A stretch of 64,000 bases of DNA from CAVWNR01 sp963756525 (GTDB lineage Bacteria; Actinomycetota; Actinomycetes; Mycobacteriales; Jatrophihabitantaceae), in the NCBI GenBank assembly GCA_963756525.1, contig CAVWNR010000002.1, forward strand, positions 62,001 through 126,000, written 5' to 3'. Each line of letters opens with the position of its first letter. Within the stretch, counting starts at the first letter, position 1. Shown here one piece after another: positions 17,246 to 27,494 of this stretch. The translations under genes and the position numbers were made by a program. The notes beneath the pieces are model-generated. The model did not search any database and was not told the DNA's origin. It was given only the letters and a program-made list of their open reading frames with translations.

Positions 17246-18732
17246 GCTTCGGCTCCGACGATGGCGCCCAGCTCGTCCAGCAGGACCAGGACCCGTTTCT
17301 CGTTGTCGATCATCTCGGCGACCAGCTCGGCGGGCGGACGGTGAGCCAGATCGTTCCCAGCATGGGGATTGCGCAGGTCGAGGTTGAAACCCGACTCGAT
17401 CACCGAGTCCGCCGCCGCGACCCACGCATGCTCGTTCTCGACCCGGCCCGACCGTGACGTTCCACCCCACCAGGCCTGGCAGTCGGCGAACTCCTCGTAC
17501 AGCATCGGTCGCGTCTTCGAGTATCGCTTGCGCCCGTCCGGCGGAGTGATTTCGTAGAACCACGTCCGGTCGGTCGGCCCGGTCTTGTCGAAGAACAGCA
17601 GGTTGGACGGGATCGGCGTGTACGGCGCGAACACGCCCTCGGGCAGCCGGACAACGGTGTGCAGCGAACACTCGGCGAGCAGCCGCTGCTTGATCGCGGC
17701 TGCGATGGCACCGGTGTCGAAGAGCACGCTGTTCGGGACGACGATGCCGCACCGTCCGCCGGGTTTGAGCTTGTCCAGCACGGTCACGAGGAACAGCCAC
17801 GCCGTCTCGGAGCTCTGCTGCCCCTTCGGGAACGACGCGATGACGTCGCGGCTCTCGGCACCGCCGAACGGCGGGTTGGTGAGGATCACGTCGACCCGGG
17901 AACGCGCCGACCGATCCCGCAGGTAGATCAACGCGTTTGCGAGGGTGAGCTGCGGCAGGTCGACCCCGTGCAGCACGAGGTTCATCGTTGCGAGCAGGTA
18001 CGGTAGCGACTTCTTCTCCACGCCGTGCACGTTCTGGTGCAGCGCGCGCCGCTTGGCCGACGAGGTGGCCTGCGGCTCCAGGCGGGTGATCGTCTCGACC
18101 AGGAATCCCCCGGTGCCGGCAGCCGGGTCGAGCACCTTCTCGTCCAGCTTGGGCCCGACCTGCTCCACCATGAACCGGATCACCGTCCGCGGCGTGTAGA
18201 ACTCGCCCGAGTCACCGGCCGCGTCGCGCACCTCGCGCAGCATCGACTCGTACAGGAACGCCATCGTGTGGATGTCGTCGGACGAGCCGAACGAGATCTT
18301 GTTGAGCTCGTTGACGAGCAGCCGCAGCTGGGCACCCGAGCGCATCCGGTTGTCCAGCCCGGAGAAGACGGCGCGCACCTCGTCGGCCAGGCCACGCTTG
18401 CCGTCCTGCCCGCGCAGCTCACGCAGCGCGGGCAGCAGCCGGTCGTCGACGAAACCGATGAGCTCCGGACCGGTGAGCCGCTCGTTGTTCGCCCAGGTGC
18501 GCCAGCGCAGCTCTTCGGGGAGCAGCGGCCGGTAGCCCCGTTCGACGATGGCGCGCTTGTCTTCGAGGTCGTCCAAGGCCTTGAGGAACAGCAGCATCGC
18601 CAGCTGCGGGATCCGTTCCAGGTCACCGTTCAGGCCGGCGTCGGTGCGCATGATGTCGCGTGACCGTTTGATGACGGCGGCCAGTCGCTGCTGGGTGGTC
18701 TGCTCGGGCGGCTCGGCCTTGCTGCGGGCCAT
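17242..18732 (-). CDS. hsdM: type I restriction-modification DNA methyltransferase
   Basis: A 496-residue N6-adenine methyltransferase. The start is the ATG at 18732, overlapping the abiEii stop by one base (TGATG). The N-terminal HsdM helical domain is followed by motif X-like EFYTPRTVIRFMVEQ, the AdoMet-binding motif I DPAAGTGGFLVET and catalytic motif IV NPPFGG. Length and order fit HsdM. It methylates the host recognition site with hsdS, which starts within its stop codon. Restriction needs the separately transcribed hsdR upstream. Confidence 0.95.
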   Translation of the reverse strand: MARSKAEPPEQTTQQRLAAVIKRSRDIMRTDAGLNGDLERIPQLAMLLFLKALDDLEDKRAIVERGYRPLLPEELRWRTWANNERLTGPELIGFVDDRLLPALRELRGQDGKRGLADEVRAVFSGLDNRMRSGAQLRLLVNELNKISFGSSDDIHTMAFLYESMLREVRDAAGDSGEFYTPRTVIRFMVEQVGPKLDEKVLDPAAGTGGFLVETITRLEPQATSSAKRRALHQNVHGVEKKSLPYLLATMNLVLHGVDLPQLTLANALIYLRDRSARSRVDVILTNPPFGGAESRDVIASFPKGQQSSETAWLFLVTVLDKLKPGGRCGIVVPNSVLFDTGAIAAAIKQRLLAECSLHTVVRLPEGVFAPYTPIPSNLLFFDKTGPTDRTWFYEITPPDGRKRYSKTRPMLYEEFADCQAWWGGTSRSGRVENEHAWVAAADSVIESGFNLDLRNPHAGNDLAHRPPAELVAEMIDNEKRVLVLLDELGAIVGAEA

Positions 18733-19613
18733 CAGGTGTCCTCTCCTAGCGCGGATTCCCACAGTCCTGCGACCAGCCGGTGCGCCGCGAGGACGTCGGC
18801 GGGTTCGACGCCGAGCTCCGTGGCCAGGTTCCGGTACGGCTCACGCCACGCCGCGGGCGGGTCGTCCAGCTCGGTAGGCACCGGGTGGGTGGCGCGCACG
18901 GCGAAGACCCGCCGCACGACCCGCACCAGTTCGGCATCGGCGGTGAGGCCGTCCTCGATGAGCAGGACGACGTCGAGCAGATCTTTCACCCGGCTGGACT
19001 CGCCGGTCGAGTAGCTGCGGCTGAGCGCGTGCAGCTTCTCGGCGAACTGCTGGCGAATGTCGGTAACGGCAATCGTGCGGACCGGCGCGCCGGGCGGGGC
19101 GGCCGTTCCAGGGTCGATCGTCAGGGTCGTCAGCCCGGCCAGCTCCTCGGGACGGACGATGACGTCAACCCGCGCATCGCTGAATCGACGGCCGGCGAGC
19201 ATCGCGCTGACCCGGAACCGCCATGCCGGGCGCCCGTGCGCGTCCTCGGCCATTCGCGTCGGGGGCTCGACGTCGAAGACGAACAGGTCGCCATCGACGT
19301 CCTGATCGAGGGCAGCGCGTAGCAGCGCCGCGATGGCCTCGGCGTCGCCCGCACCGACGAACTCCCCCGAGCGCATGGCAAGGTCGATGTCCTTCGTCGC
19401 TCGCGCCATACCGGGCCGGCGCAATTCGACCGCGAGGCCGCCTTTGAGCACCCACCGGTCCGACGCGTCCGCGGCAAGGCGGTGCAGCATGCGGAGGAAC
19501 GCGTGCCGGCGGCGCAGCCAGTTCAGGTCGCGTCCACCCGCCTCGGCGGCCATCCGCAGCCGGTCCTCGAGTGCCTGCCGATACGCGGCAGCGCAGCCGT
19601 ACCCCGCGGTCAC
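18732..19613 (-). CDS. AbiEii-type nucleotidyltransferase toxin
   Basis: A 293-residue AbiEii/AbiGii family protein. The nucleotidyltransferase signature is intact: WVLKGGLAVELRR followed by ATKDIDLAM, giving the GG...DxD metal site, then later conserved AEKLHALSR and SRVKDLLDVVLL segments. In type IV toxin-antitoxin systems this protein blocks growth, and the cognate AbiEi represses the operon. The GTG start overlaps the abiEi stop (GTGA) and its own stop overlaps the hsdM start, so it sits inside one four-gene operon with hsdM and hsdS. Confidence 0.9.
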   Translation of the reverse strand: MTAGYGCAAAYRQALEDRLRMAAEAGGRDLNWLRRRHAFLRMLHRLAADASDRWVLKGGLAVELRRPGMARATKDIDLAMRSGEFVGAGDAEAIAALLRAALDQDVDGDLFVFDVEPPTRMAEDAHGRPAWRFRVSAMLAGRRFSDARVDVIVRPEELAGLTTLTIDPGTAAPPGAPVRTIAVTDIRQQFAEKLHALSRSYSTGESSRVKDLLDVVLLIEDGLTADAELVRVVRRVFAVRATHPVPTELDDPPAAWREPYRNLATELGVEPADVLAAHRLVAGLWESALGEDT

Positions 19614-20206
19614 GAGCGCGCCGAGACAGAGTTGAGCGCGCGTTCGATGCCGAGTTCCGCGCGCGCGCCCAGCCCGGCGGCGGCGTCGCGCAAGGCCCGC
19701 GGAGTCACACCCATCACCAGCGCATCCGCTACCGCCGAAGCGAGCCCTTCCTGCGCCATCCCGGCACCGGAGCATTCGGCCAGCGCGCGGACCGGCGTGG
19801 TTACCCGGAACCCGTCGCGGTCCTCGATCTCGGCCGGACGAAGCGCTGCGCGATGCAGGACGACCGCCGGATCTTGACGCCGGAAGCCCGGCGGCACGGT
19901 CAGGTGCAGGCGCGCCGGGTTGACGTCGCCCAGGCTGTGCTGCGCCAGCGCGCTCTCGTGGCTCACCACCGCGGCCCCGGCCGCCCACAGCGACCAGCGG
20001 ACGAGGTGGTCTTGATCGCTCACCGGCCAATCCGGCAGCCGGAAGAGCCCACGGTCGACCCGCTGCCAGTTGCCCCGATCGGCGTGGAACTTCTGCGCCT
20101 GATACGAGTAGCCGACGGACAGGGCCTGAGCAGCCGTGAAATAGCCATGCTGTGACCCGGCCAGCCGCAGCAGCGCGCGCCGCAGCTGCTGACGGTCGAT
20201 GGGCAC
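19610..20206 (-). CDS. AbiEi-family antitoxin/repressor
   Basis: A 198-residue protein. The N-terminal winged helix is QLRRALLRLAGSQHGYFTAA through WQRVDRGLFRLPDWP. The AbiEi C-terminal domain follows (HESALAQHSLGDVNPARLHL, then VTTPVRALAECS). AbiEi proteins bind their own promoter and neutralise AbiEii. It is the first gene of the abiEi-abiEii-hsdM-hsdS transcript and so is likely to repress the methyltransferase and specificity genes as well. A/T-rich repeats lie just upstream. Confidence 0.88.
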   Translation of the reverse strand: MPIDRQQLRRALLRLAGSQHGYFTAAQALSVGYSYQAQKFHADRGNWQRVDRGLFRLPDWPVSDQDHLVRWSLWAAGAAVVSHESALAQHSLGDVNPARLHLTVPPGFRRQDPAVVLHRAALRPAEIEDRDGFRVTTPVRALAECSGAGMAQEGLASAVADALVMGVTPRALRDAAAGLGARAELGIERALNSVSARS

Positions 20207-20220
20207 GTCTCAGGTTACCA

Positions 20221-20281
20221 CGACAGTAAACTCAATGAGACTTTTAGTTCCGTGTTTCCATGATCTGCTGTTACTAAAGGT
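20221..20281 (-). promoter_or_regulatory. A/T-rich intergenic promoter/operator region of the abiE-hsdMS operon
   Basis: This 74-nt gap is much more A/T-rich than its surroundings. It holds CTCA-A-TGAG (20231-20239) and a longer inverted pair ACTTTTAGT (20240-20248) and ACTAAAGGT (20273-20281) matching at 8 of 9 positions. AbiEi repressors bind paired inverted repeats in front of abiE operons, so this is the expected operator position. The outer repeat reaches the hsdR stop, so terminator function is an alternative. Confidence 0.4.
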
Positions 20282-22722
20282 CAGCCGGCCTCGTACAGCC
20301 GGGCGTTCAGCTCGTCGAAGGTCGCCAGCAGCTGATCCGCGCCGCCGAACCGATCCGCGATCTCCGTGACACTCCCCAGCTCGGCGAGTGGCGGCACCTG
20401 CAGCACGCCCGGCTCGAGGTCCTGCGGGCCGTGCTCGACGTACTTGCGCACGATCTCGTCGACGACCTCGCGCGCCGACTCCCCCAGGCCGTCGAGAAAC
20501 CTACGCTGCCGCACGGTGAACCGCGCCGCACGCTCGGCGCGCGAGAGCAACGGCGCGTCATAGGCGAGATGCAGCAGCAGGTCCAGCGGTTCGGCCTCGG
20601 GATGCCCGAGCTCGGCGGCCAGCTCGTCCAGGCTCGTCACCAGCACGGCATCGAGCGCGTCGACGAGCGCCCGGCGCGAGACCGCGTTCGCCCACTGGCG
20701 ACGGATCGATTCGGCGTCGTAGCCGAGGTCGAGGACGCGATCCCGCACCCAGTGCTCGATCCGGATCACCCGCAACCGGAACCGCTCCTCGGCTTCGACG
20801 ACGTACAGCACCGAACCGATGACGTGAACCTCCTGCCCGTTCAACACGAACCGTTGCGCGCGACGCATCACGTCATCGACAGCTTCGGACTCCTCGATCA
20901 CATCACCGTCGGCCGGCTCGAGACGCCCGCCCGGCTCGACCTCGAACCCCGCCTCCGGCTCGTTGACCTCAGGCGGTTCGCCGTCGTCGTCCACCACCGG
21001 AGCGTCGAGGTCCGGCGCCGGGCCGTCGACGTCGGCATCCACCTCGCGCACGACCGGTCCGTCGAACCGGGGATCCGCGAACTTGGCCGTGACGCCGGTG
21101 AAGTCGATGACGGTGAAGTACTCCTTGCCCCGCTCCTCGTCCAGCCGGGTGCCCCGTCCCAGCATCTGCTTGAACCGGGCCATCGACTGCACCGGGGCGA
21201 AGAACACGATGGTGCGGACACTGGGCACGTCCACCCCTGTGGTGAGCAGGTCGGAGCTCGTCACGACCACGGGCACGGGCTCGTCGCCGTCCTGGAACTG
21301 CTCGAGCAGCCGCTTGCCCCGCTCGCCCTCGTTCGAGGTGATCCGGACCGCCCAGGTGGGGTGTGCTGCCACCAGGTCGGAGTTCAGGTTTCCGATCGCC
21401 TCGGCGAAGCGTGCCGCGTGATCCTGATTGACGCAGAACACGATCATCTTCGTCATCCGGTCGGTGCGGCGCAGGTAATCGGAGGCGAACGCGGCGGCGG
21501 CGCGGGTGCGCTCGATCGGGATCACGGTTCGTTCGAAGCTGCTCATCCCGTATTCACCGAGTGGCACCTCGTTGCCGTCGGCGTCCAGCGTCCCCTCCGG
21601 CACGTACAGGCCGTCGACGTCGATGGACAGCGGCGCGCGGATCACCTGGAATGGCGCGAGGAAGCCGTCCCGAATGCCCTGTCGCAGTGAGTACGTGTAG
21701 ACGGGATCGCCGAAGTAGGCGAGGTTGTCGGCGCCGTCGTCCGAGCGCGGGGTTGCGGTCAGGCCGAGGTGCACCGCGCTGTCGAAGTGATCGAGAATCC
21801 TGCGCCACTCCGCATCTTCCCGCGCGCTGCCGCGGTGGCACTCGTCGACGATCACCAGATCGAAGAAGTCGCGGTCGTAGCCGGTGAAGAGTTCCCCGAT
21901 GGAAAGCGCCTGGTACAGCGCGAAGTAGATGCGCTTGTGCGACTGGGGTTCCCCCTGGATCCGATGCACCTCGTCGCTGCCGAACATCGGCGAGAAGTAC
22001 TGAAGGAGAGGGTCTTTCACCAGCACATCCCGATCGGCGACGTAGAGCACACGCGGGCGCGGATCCGGCGCGGCTACGCCCCGAGGCCAGTGCGCCTGCC
22101 ACAGCACATGGACGAGCTGCGCGGCGAGCATCGACTTGCCGGTGCCGGTTGCCAGGACGACGAGGATGCGTCGCTGGTCGCGGGCGATCGCCCGGAGCAC
22201 GTTCTGGGCTGCCAGGTGCTGGTAGTAGCGCATCTGCTTGATCTGCCCCGAACCCGGCACGGTGAGCTCACGGCTGTACGGCACCTCGAAGAAGCGCACG
22301 CCCAGCACATCGAGGTTCGCCGACGTCCGGTAGTAGGCCCACAGCTCGTCGAAGCTCCGGTAGCGCACGGCCTCCCGCTGAGTGCCCGCGTACAGGTCGA
22401 TCTCGATGATCTTGCGCCCGTTGGTCGCGTACACGAGCGGCAGCCCGAGGCGCGTCCCGTAGTCCTTGGCCTGCTGCACCCCGTCGTATTCGCTGCGGAT
22501 CGTCTTCTTCGCCTCGACCACCGCTATCGGATGGCCGGCGGGGTGTGTCAGCACGATGTCGGCGGCGAGCCGGCGGGCGCGGTGTACCCGGCCGCCGACG
22601 ACCTGCCGCTCGGACGCGGTGATCGTATACTGCTCGGTGATCCGGTCGGCGGGCCAACCGGCAGCGTGCAGGGCGGGCATGATCAGCTCACGGATCGTCC
22701 GCGCTTCGTCACGGTCGGCCAT
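20281..22722 (-). CDS. hsdR: type I restriction enzyme endonuclease/translocase subunit
   Basis: An 813-residue HsdR with ATG at 22722 and GGAGG 7 nt upstream. The N-terminal PD-(D/E)xK nuclease has DIVLTHPAGHPIAVVEAKKT. The SF2 translocase follows with Walker A LATGTGKS, the DECH box VIVDECHRGS, motif III LGLTATP and motif VI QMLGRGTRLD. The C-terminal acidic linker and helical domain complete an EcoKI-like architecture. It is on the same strand as, and 75 nt upstream of, the abiE-hsdMS operon with its own start signals, so restriction and modification can be expressed separately. Confidence 0.94.
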   Translation of the reverse strand: MADRDEARTIRELIMPALHAAGWPADRITEQYTITASERQVVGGRVHRARRLAADIVLTHPAGHPIAVVEAKKTIRSEYDGVQQAKDYGTRLGLPLVYATNGRKIIEIDLYAGTQREAVRYRSFDELWAYYRTSANLDVLGVRFFEVPYSRELTVPGSGQIKQMRYYQHLAAQNVLRAIARDQRRILVVLATGTGKSMLAAQLVHVLWQAHWPRGVAAPDPRPRVLYVADRDVLVKDPLLQYFSPMFGSDEVHRIQGEPQSHKRIYFALYQALSIGELFTGYDRDFFDLVIVDECHRGSAREDAEWRRILDHFDSAVHLGLTATPRSDDGADNLAYFGDPVYTYSLRQGIRDGFLAPFQVIRAPLSIDVDGLYVPEGTLDADGNEVPLGEYGMSSFERTVIPIERTRAAAAFASDYLRRTDRMTKMIVFCVNQDHAARFAEAIGNLNSDLVAAHPTWAVRITSNEGERGKRLLEQFQDGDEPVPVVVTSSDLLTTGVDVPSVRTIVFFAPVQSMARFKQMLGRGTRLDEERGKEYFTVIDFTGVTAKFADPRFDGPVVREVDADVDGPAPDLDAPVVDDDGEPPEVNEPEAGFEVEPGGRLEPADGDVIEESEAVDDVMRRAQRFVLNGQEVHVIGSVLYVVEAEERFRLRVIRIEHWVRDRVLDLGYDAESIRRQWANAVSRRALVDALDAVLVTSLDELAAELGHPEAEPLDLLLHLAYDAPLLSRAERAARFTVRQRRFLDGLGESAREVVDEIVRKYVEHGPQDLEPGVLQVPPLAELGSVTEIADRFGGADQLLATFDELNARLYEAG

Positions 22723-22787
22723 CACACCGCCTCCACAGCGCAACCTACCCCGGTCGGGCCGCCGAGCCGGCATGCGATCCTCGCCGG

Positions 22788-24659
22788 GTGAACCCCGCAC
22801 TGGAGATCGTCGCGCTGGGCATCACAGTGGCGATCGTGTCCGGGCTGGCCCGACGCTACGGCTGGTCCGCCCCGCTGCTGCTGGTGATCGTCGGCGTCGC
22901 CGGGTCGTTCGTCCCCGGCGTGCCGCGCTTCGAGCTGAATCCGCACATCGTGCTGATCGGCCTGCTGCCTCCGCTGCTCTACGCCGCGGCGATCCGCACC
23001 TCGCTCGTCGACTTCCGCGCCAACCGGGACGCGATCGTGCTGCTCTCGGTGGGCTGCGTCGCGTTCAGCACGGTGGCGGTGGGCCTGGCCGCCTGGTGGA
23101 TCGTGCCGGCCGCGACGCTCGCCGCCGCCTTCGCGCTCGGCGCCGTCGTCGCCCCCCCGGACGCCGTGGCCACCACCGCGATCGCCCGCAGAATCGGGAT
23201 GCCGCGGCGGCTGGTCACCATCCTCGAGGGGGAGAGCCTCGTCAACGACGCGACCGCGCTGGTCGCGCTGAACACCGCGATCGCCGCGATCACCAGCCAT
23301 GTCACGGTGCTCTACGTCGCGGGCGACCTGGCCCTCGCCGCCGGCGGCGGGGTGGCCATCGGCCTGGCCGTGGCGTTCGTGCTCATCAGGATCCGCCGGC
23401 ACATCACCGATCCGGTGGTCGACACCACGCTCTCCTTCGCCGCCCCGTACCTCGCGTTCCTCCCGGCGGAGGCGGCGCACTCCTCCGGTGTCCTCGCCGT
23501 CGTGGTCGCCGGACTGCTGCTCGGGCACAAGGCACCGATCGTGCAGACCGCCGCCTCCCGGATCGCGGAGAACATCAACTGGTCGACGGTGCAGTTCCTG
23601 CTGGAGAACGTCGTCTTCCTGCTGATCGGTCTGCAGATCCGCGGGATTCTCGACGGGGTCCGCTCGGCGCACGAGCGGTTCGGCGAGACCGTGGCGAGCT
23701 GCGCCGTCGTACTGGCCGCGGTGATCGTCGCTCGGGCGGTGTGGGTGTTCGGCGCTGCCGGCGCCTACCGGTTGGGGCCGCGCCGGCTGCGGGAACGGGC
23801 GTGGAGCTGGCAGGCCTCCACCGTGGTCTCCTGGGCCGGGATGCGCGGGGTGGTCACCCTGGCCGCGGTCTTTCTGCTCCCCGACGAGACGCCGTCGAAG
23901 GACCTGCTGCGGCTGATCGCGTTCGTCGTCGTGGTGGGAACCCTGCTGCTGCAGGGGCTGAGCCTGCCGTGGCTGGTGCGCACGCTGCGGCTGCCCAGAC
24001 CGGACCCCGCCGAGGACGCACTGCAGGCCGCCACGATCGTCACCGAGGCGACCCACGCCGGGCTGGCCGTGCTGGACGAGATCCGCACCCCCGACGACCC
24101 GCCGGAGGTGATCGACCAGCTGCGCGACCGGGCCGACCGGCGGGCGAACATGGCGTGGGAGCGGCTCGGCCGATCGCAGGCCGAGATCGAGCCACCGTCG
24201 GTGGCCTACCGGCGGCTGCGGATGCAGATGCTCGCCGGCGAGCGGTCCTCGATCCTCGAAGCGCGCGACTCCGGGCTGGTGGCCGACGAGGTGCTGCGCA
24301 GCTCGCTCGCCGCCATCGACGTCGAGGAGTCGATGCTCGACCGGATCGAGGATGCCGAGGCGCGCGTGGACGAGGAGCTCACCGCGCCGCGGCTGCGCCC
24401 GGCCGACTGCGACCACCTGCGCACTTCCCCGCGTGTCCTGCCCGCCCGCACGCCCGGCGCGTGCGAGGAGTGCCTGCGCGACGGCACCACCTGGGTGCAC
24501 CTGCGGCTGTGCCTGCACTGCGGGCATGTCGGCTGCTGCGACTCGTCGGTGGGCAAGCACGCCACCGGGCACTTCCACGAGCTGGGCCATCCGGTGATGC
24601 GCAGCGTGGAGCCGGGCGAGGCATGGCGCTGGTGCTACGTCGACGAGCAGGTCGGCTGA
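22788..24659 (+). CDS. Na+/H+ antiporter (CPA1/NhaP type) with C-terminal UBP zinc finger
   Basis: A 623-residue fusion. Residues 1-400 are a CPA1 antiporter with about 12 helices; ion-site motifs include GAVVAPPDAVATTAIARR and LEGESLVNDATALV. A helical cytoplasmic domain of about 120 residues follows. The last 70 residues form a UBP-type zinc finger with metal ligands in DCDHL, CEECL, CLHCGHVGCC and the KHATGHFHELGHPV histidines. It would exchange Na+ or K+ for H+ at the inner membrane. The zinc finger is known in some actinobacterial antiporters and its role is unclear. The gene is divergent from hsdR. Confidence 0.92.
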   Translation: MNPALEIVALGITVAIVSGLARRYGWSAPLLLVIVGVAGSFVPGVPRFELNPHIVLIGLLPPLLYAAAIRTSLVDFRANRDAIVLLSVGCVAFSTVAVGLAAWWIVPAATLAAAFALGAVVAPPDAVATTAIARRIGMPRRLVTILEGESLVNDATALVALNTAIAAITSHVTVLYVAGDLALAAGGGVAIGLAVAFVLIRIRRHITDPVVDTTLSFAAPYLAFLPAEAAHSSGVLAVVVAGLLLGHKAPIVQTAASRIAENINWSTVQFLLENVVFLLIGLQIRGILDGVRSAHERFGETVASCAVVLAAVIVARAVWVFGAAGAYRLGPRRLRERAWSWQASTVVSWAGMRGVVTLAAVFLLPDETPSKDLLRLIAFVVVVGTLLLQGLSLPWLVRTLRLPRPDPAEDALQAATIVTEATHAGLAVLDEIRTPDDPPEVIDQLRDRADRRANMAWERLGRSQAEIEPPSVAYRRLRMQMLAGERSSILEARDSGLVADEVLRSSLAAIDVEESMLDRIEDAEARVDEELTAPRLRPADCDHLRTSPRVLPARTPGACEECLRDGTTWVHLRLCLHCGHVGCCDSSVGKHATGHFHELGHPVMRSVEPGEAWRWCYVDEQVG

Positions 24660-24662
24660 CCC

Positions 24663-24723
24663 GACTTTGCCCCGCCCTGACACGCTCGGTGATCTCCACA
24701 GCGTGTCACAGCGGGGCAAAGTC
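24663..24723. terminator. long hairpin (24-bp arms) between convergent antiporter and groEL genes
   Basis: Arms 24663-24686 and 24700-24723 pair at 22 of 24 positions around a 13-nt loop, with no long T-run. It lies between the antiporter stop and the groEL stop on the opposite strand. It probably acts as a bidirectional terminator, but the length is unusual and it could also be a member of a dispersed palindromic repeat family. Confidence 0.7.
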
Positions 24724-24780
24724 GCGAAGACGGCGAAGGGGCGGGCCCGTTTCCGGACCCGCCCCCCGCGTGTGGACTAC

Positions 24781-26412
<1,632 letters not shown>

Positions 26413-26508
26413 ACGTGTCGTCCTTATCTGTAGGGGACTTGTACGACGCCCCGAGCCTCGATGCCCGCGACGGACGGCGCTCCTCGGCGCCTCACCGGGT
26501 CGGCGACG

Positions 26509-26535
26509 CTGGCACTCAGCCTAGCCGAGTGCCAA
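26509..26535 (-). promoter_or_regulatory. CIRCE element (proximal), HrcA operator
   Basis: CTGGCACTC-N9-GAGTGCCAA on the plus strand matches the CIRCE consensus TTAGCACTC-N9-GAGTGCTAA in every core position with symmetric changes. It lies about 100 nt upstream of groEL. HrcA binding here represses the chaperonin until heat shock. Confidence 0.9.
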
Positions 26536-26542
26536 CTCACTT

Positions 26543-26569
26543 TTAGCACTCACCCCCGGAGAGTGCAAG
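26543..26569 (-). promoter_or_regulatory. CIRCE element (distal), HrcA operator
   Basis: TTAGCACTC-N9-GAGTGCAAG has a perfect left arm and a right arm matching at 7 of 9 positions. It is 7 nt from the proximal CIRCE and ends 18 nt before the divergent isomerase-family gene at 26588, so HrcA could influence both directions. Paired CIRCE elements are known upstream of actinobacterial groEL2. Confidence 0.9.
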
Positions 26570-26587
26570 CGGGAGATACTGCGCGCC

Positions 26588-27226
26588 GTGACCGTTCTCG
26601 ACGATGCCTATGGCGCGGTGCTGGACCAGCTGCCCGCGATCTCGGACGACGTCGGCTGGCGGCCGACAGGCTGCGCCGGCTGGACGGTGCGCGACCTGCT
26701 GTTCCACCTGCTCTCCGATACCCAGCGGGCACTGGTCGCGCTCGGCACCCCGGCCGAGGGACCGGCCGATGTCGACGCCGTGACGTACTGGGCGCCCTGG
26801 CAGCCCGGCACCGAAGGTGCGGCCAAGTCGCAGCGGGCCACCCGGATCATGGCGAGCAACTGGACCAGCGTGCGCTCGATCGCCGACCTCTACGCCGAGA
26901 CGGCCCGGGCGGTGCTGGTCGGGATGCGGCGGCTGCCTGGTGACTCGCTGGTGGCGACGCAAGGACACGTGCTCACCGTCGACGACCTGGCGAGCACGCT
27001 GGCCGTCGAGGCGACGGTGCACCAGCTTGATCTCGGTCTTGGCGTCGCGTCGGCGTCCGGACTCGCCGAGGTACGGCGGGTGCTGGAGGGCCTGCTTGGC
27101 CGCGCGGCACCGGCCGAGTGGGACTCGGACCGGTACGCGCTGGTCGGCACCGGGCGGGCGGAGCTGACCGAGGCGGAGCGGGCGTGGCTGGGCGCTGACG
27201 CGGACCGCCTGCCGCTGTTCGGTTGA
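26588..27226 (+). CDS. maleylpyruvate isomerase-family (MDMPI/DinB-like) mycothiol-dependent enzyme
   Basis: A 212-residue four-helix-bundle protein starting at a GTG. The metal-site helices are CAGWTVRDLLFHLLSDTQRA and VEATVHQLDLGLG, typical of MDMPI N-domain proteins that use a divalent metal and often mycothiol. The individual reaction is not known. It is divergent from groEL, with the distal CIRCE 18 nt upstream, and convergent with the short cold-shock gene across a terminator. Confidence 0.82.
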   Translation: MTVLDDAYGAVLDQLPAISDDVGWRPTGCAGWTVRDLLFHLLSDTQRALVALGTPAEGPADVDAVTYWAPWQPGTEGAAKSQRATRIMASNWTSVRSIADLYAETARAVLVGMRRLPGDSLVATQGHVLTVDDLASTLAVEATVHQLDLGLGVASASGLAEVRRVLEGLLGRAAPAEWDSDRYALVGTGRAELTEAERAWLGADADRLPLFG

Positions 27227-27240
27227 GACCCGGCACACGA

Positions 27241-27274
27241 ACCGGCCCGGCTCGCCGAAGCGAACCGGGCCGGT
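27241..27274. terminator. bidirectional hairpin terminator
   Basis: The stem ACCGGCCCGG...CCGGGCCGGT is extended by TCGC...GCGA after one mismatch and closed by a CGAA tetraloop. It lies between the convergent isomerase-family and cold-shock genes. Confidence 0.75.
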
Positions 27275-27290
27275 CGGTAGTTCGAGTGGT

Positions 27291-27494
27291 TCAGCTGACG
27301 ATTCGGACGCCGTCAGCCTGCGGGCCCTTGGGACCCTGGGCGACCTCGAACTCCACCCGCTGGCCTTCGTCCAGCGAACGGTAGCCGTCGGACTGGATGG
27401 CCGAGTAGTGGACGAAGACGTCCTGCCCGCCGTCTACGGCGATGAAGCCGTAGCCCTTCTCGTTGTTGAACCACTTGACGGTGCCCTGTGCCAC
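27291..27494 (-). CDS. cold-shock protein CspA-like
   Basis: A 67-residue single cold-shock domain starting VAQGTVKWFNNEKGYGFIAV and containing DVFVHYSAI, both nucleic-acid-binding motifs. I chose the GTG at 27494 because AAGGAG sits 5 nt upstream; the earlier in-frame GTG at 27500 would overlap that site. It acts as an RNA chaperone in the cytoplasm. The long region upstream (27495-27700) without another gene is consistent with the structured leaders of csp mRNAs. Confidence 0.95.
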   Translation of the reverse strand: MAQGTVKWFNNEKGYGFIAVDGGQDVFVHYSAIQSDGYRSLDEGQRVEFEVAQGPKGPQADGVRIVS

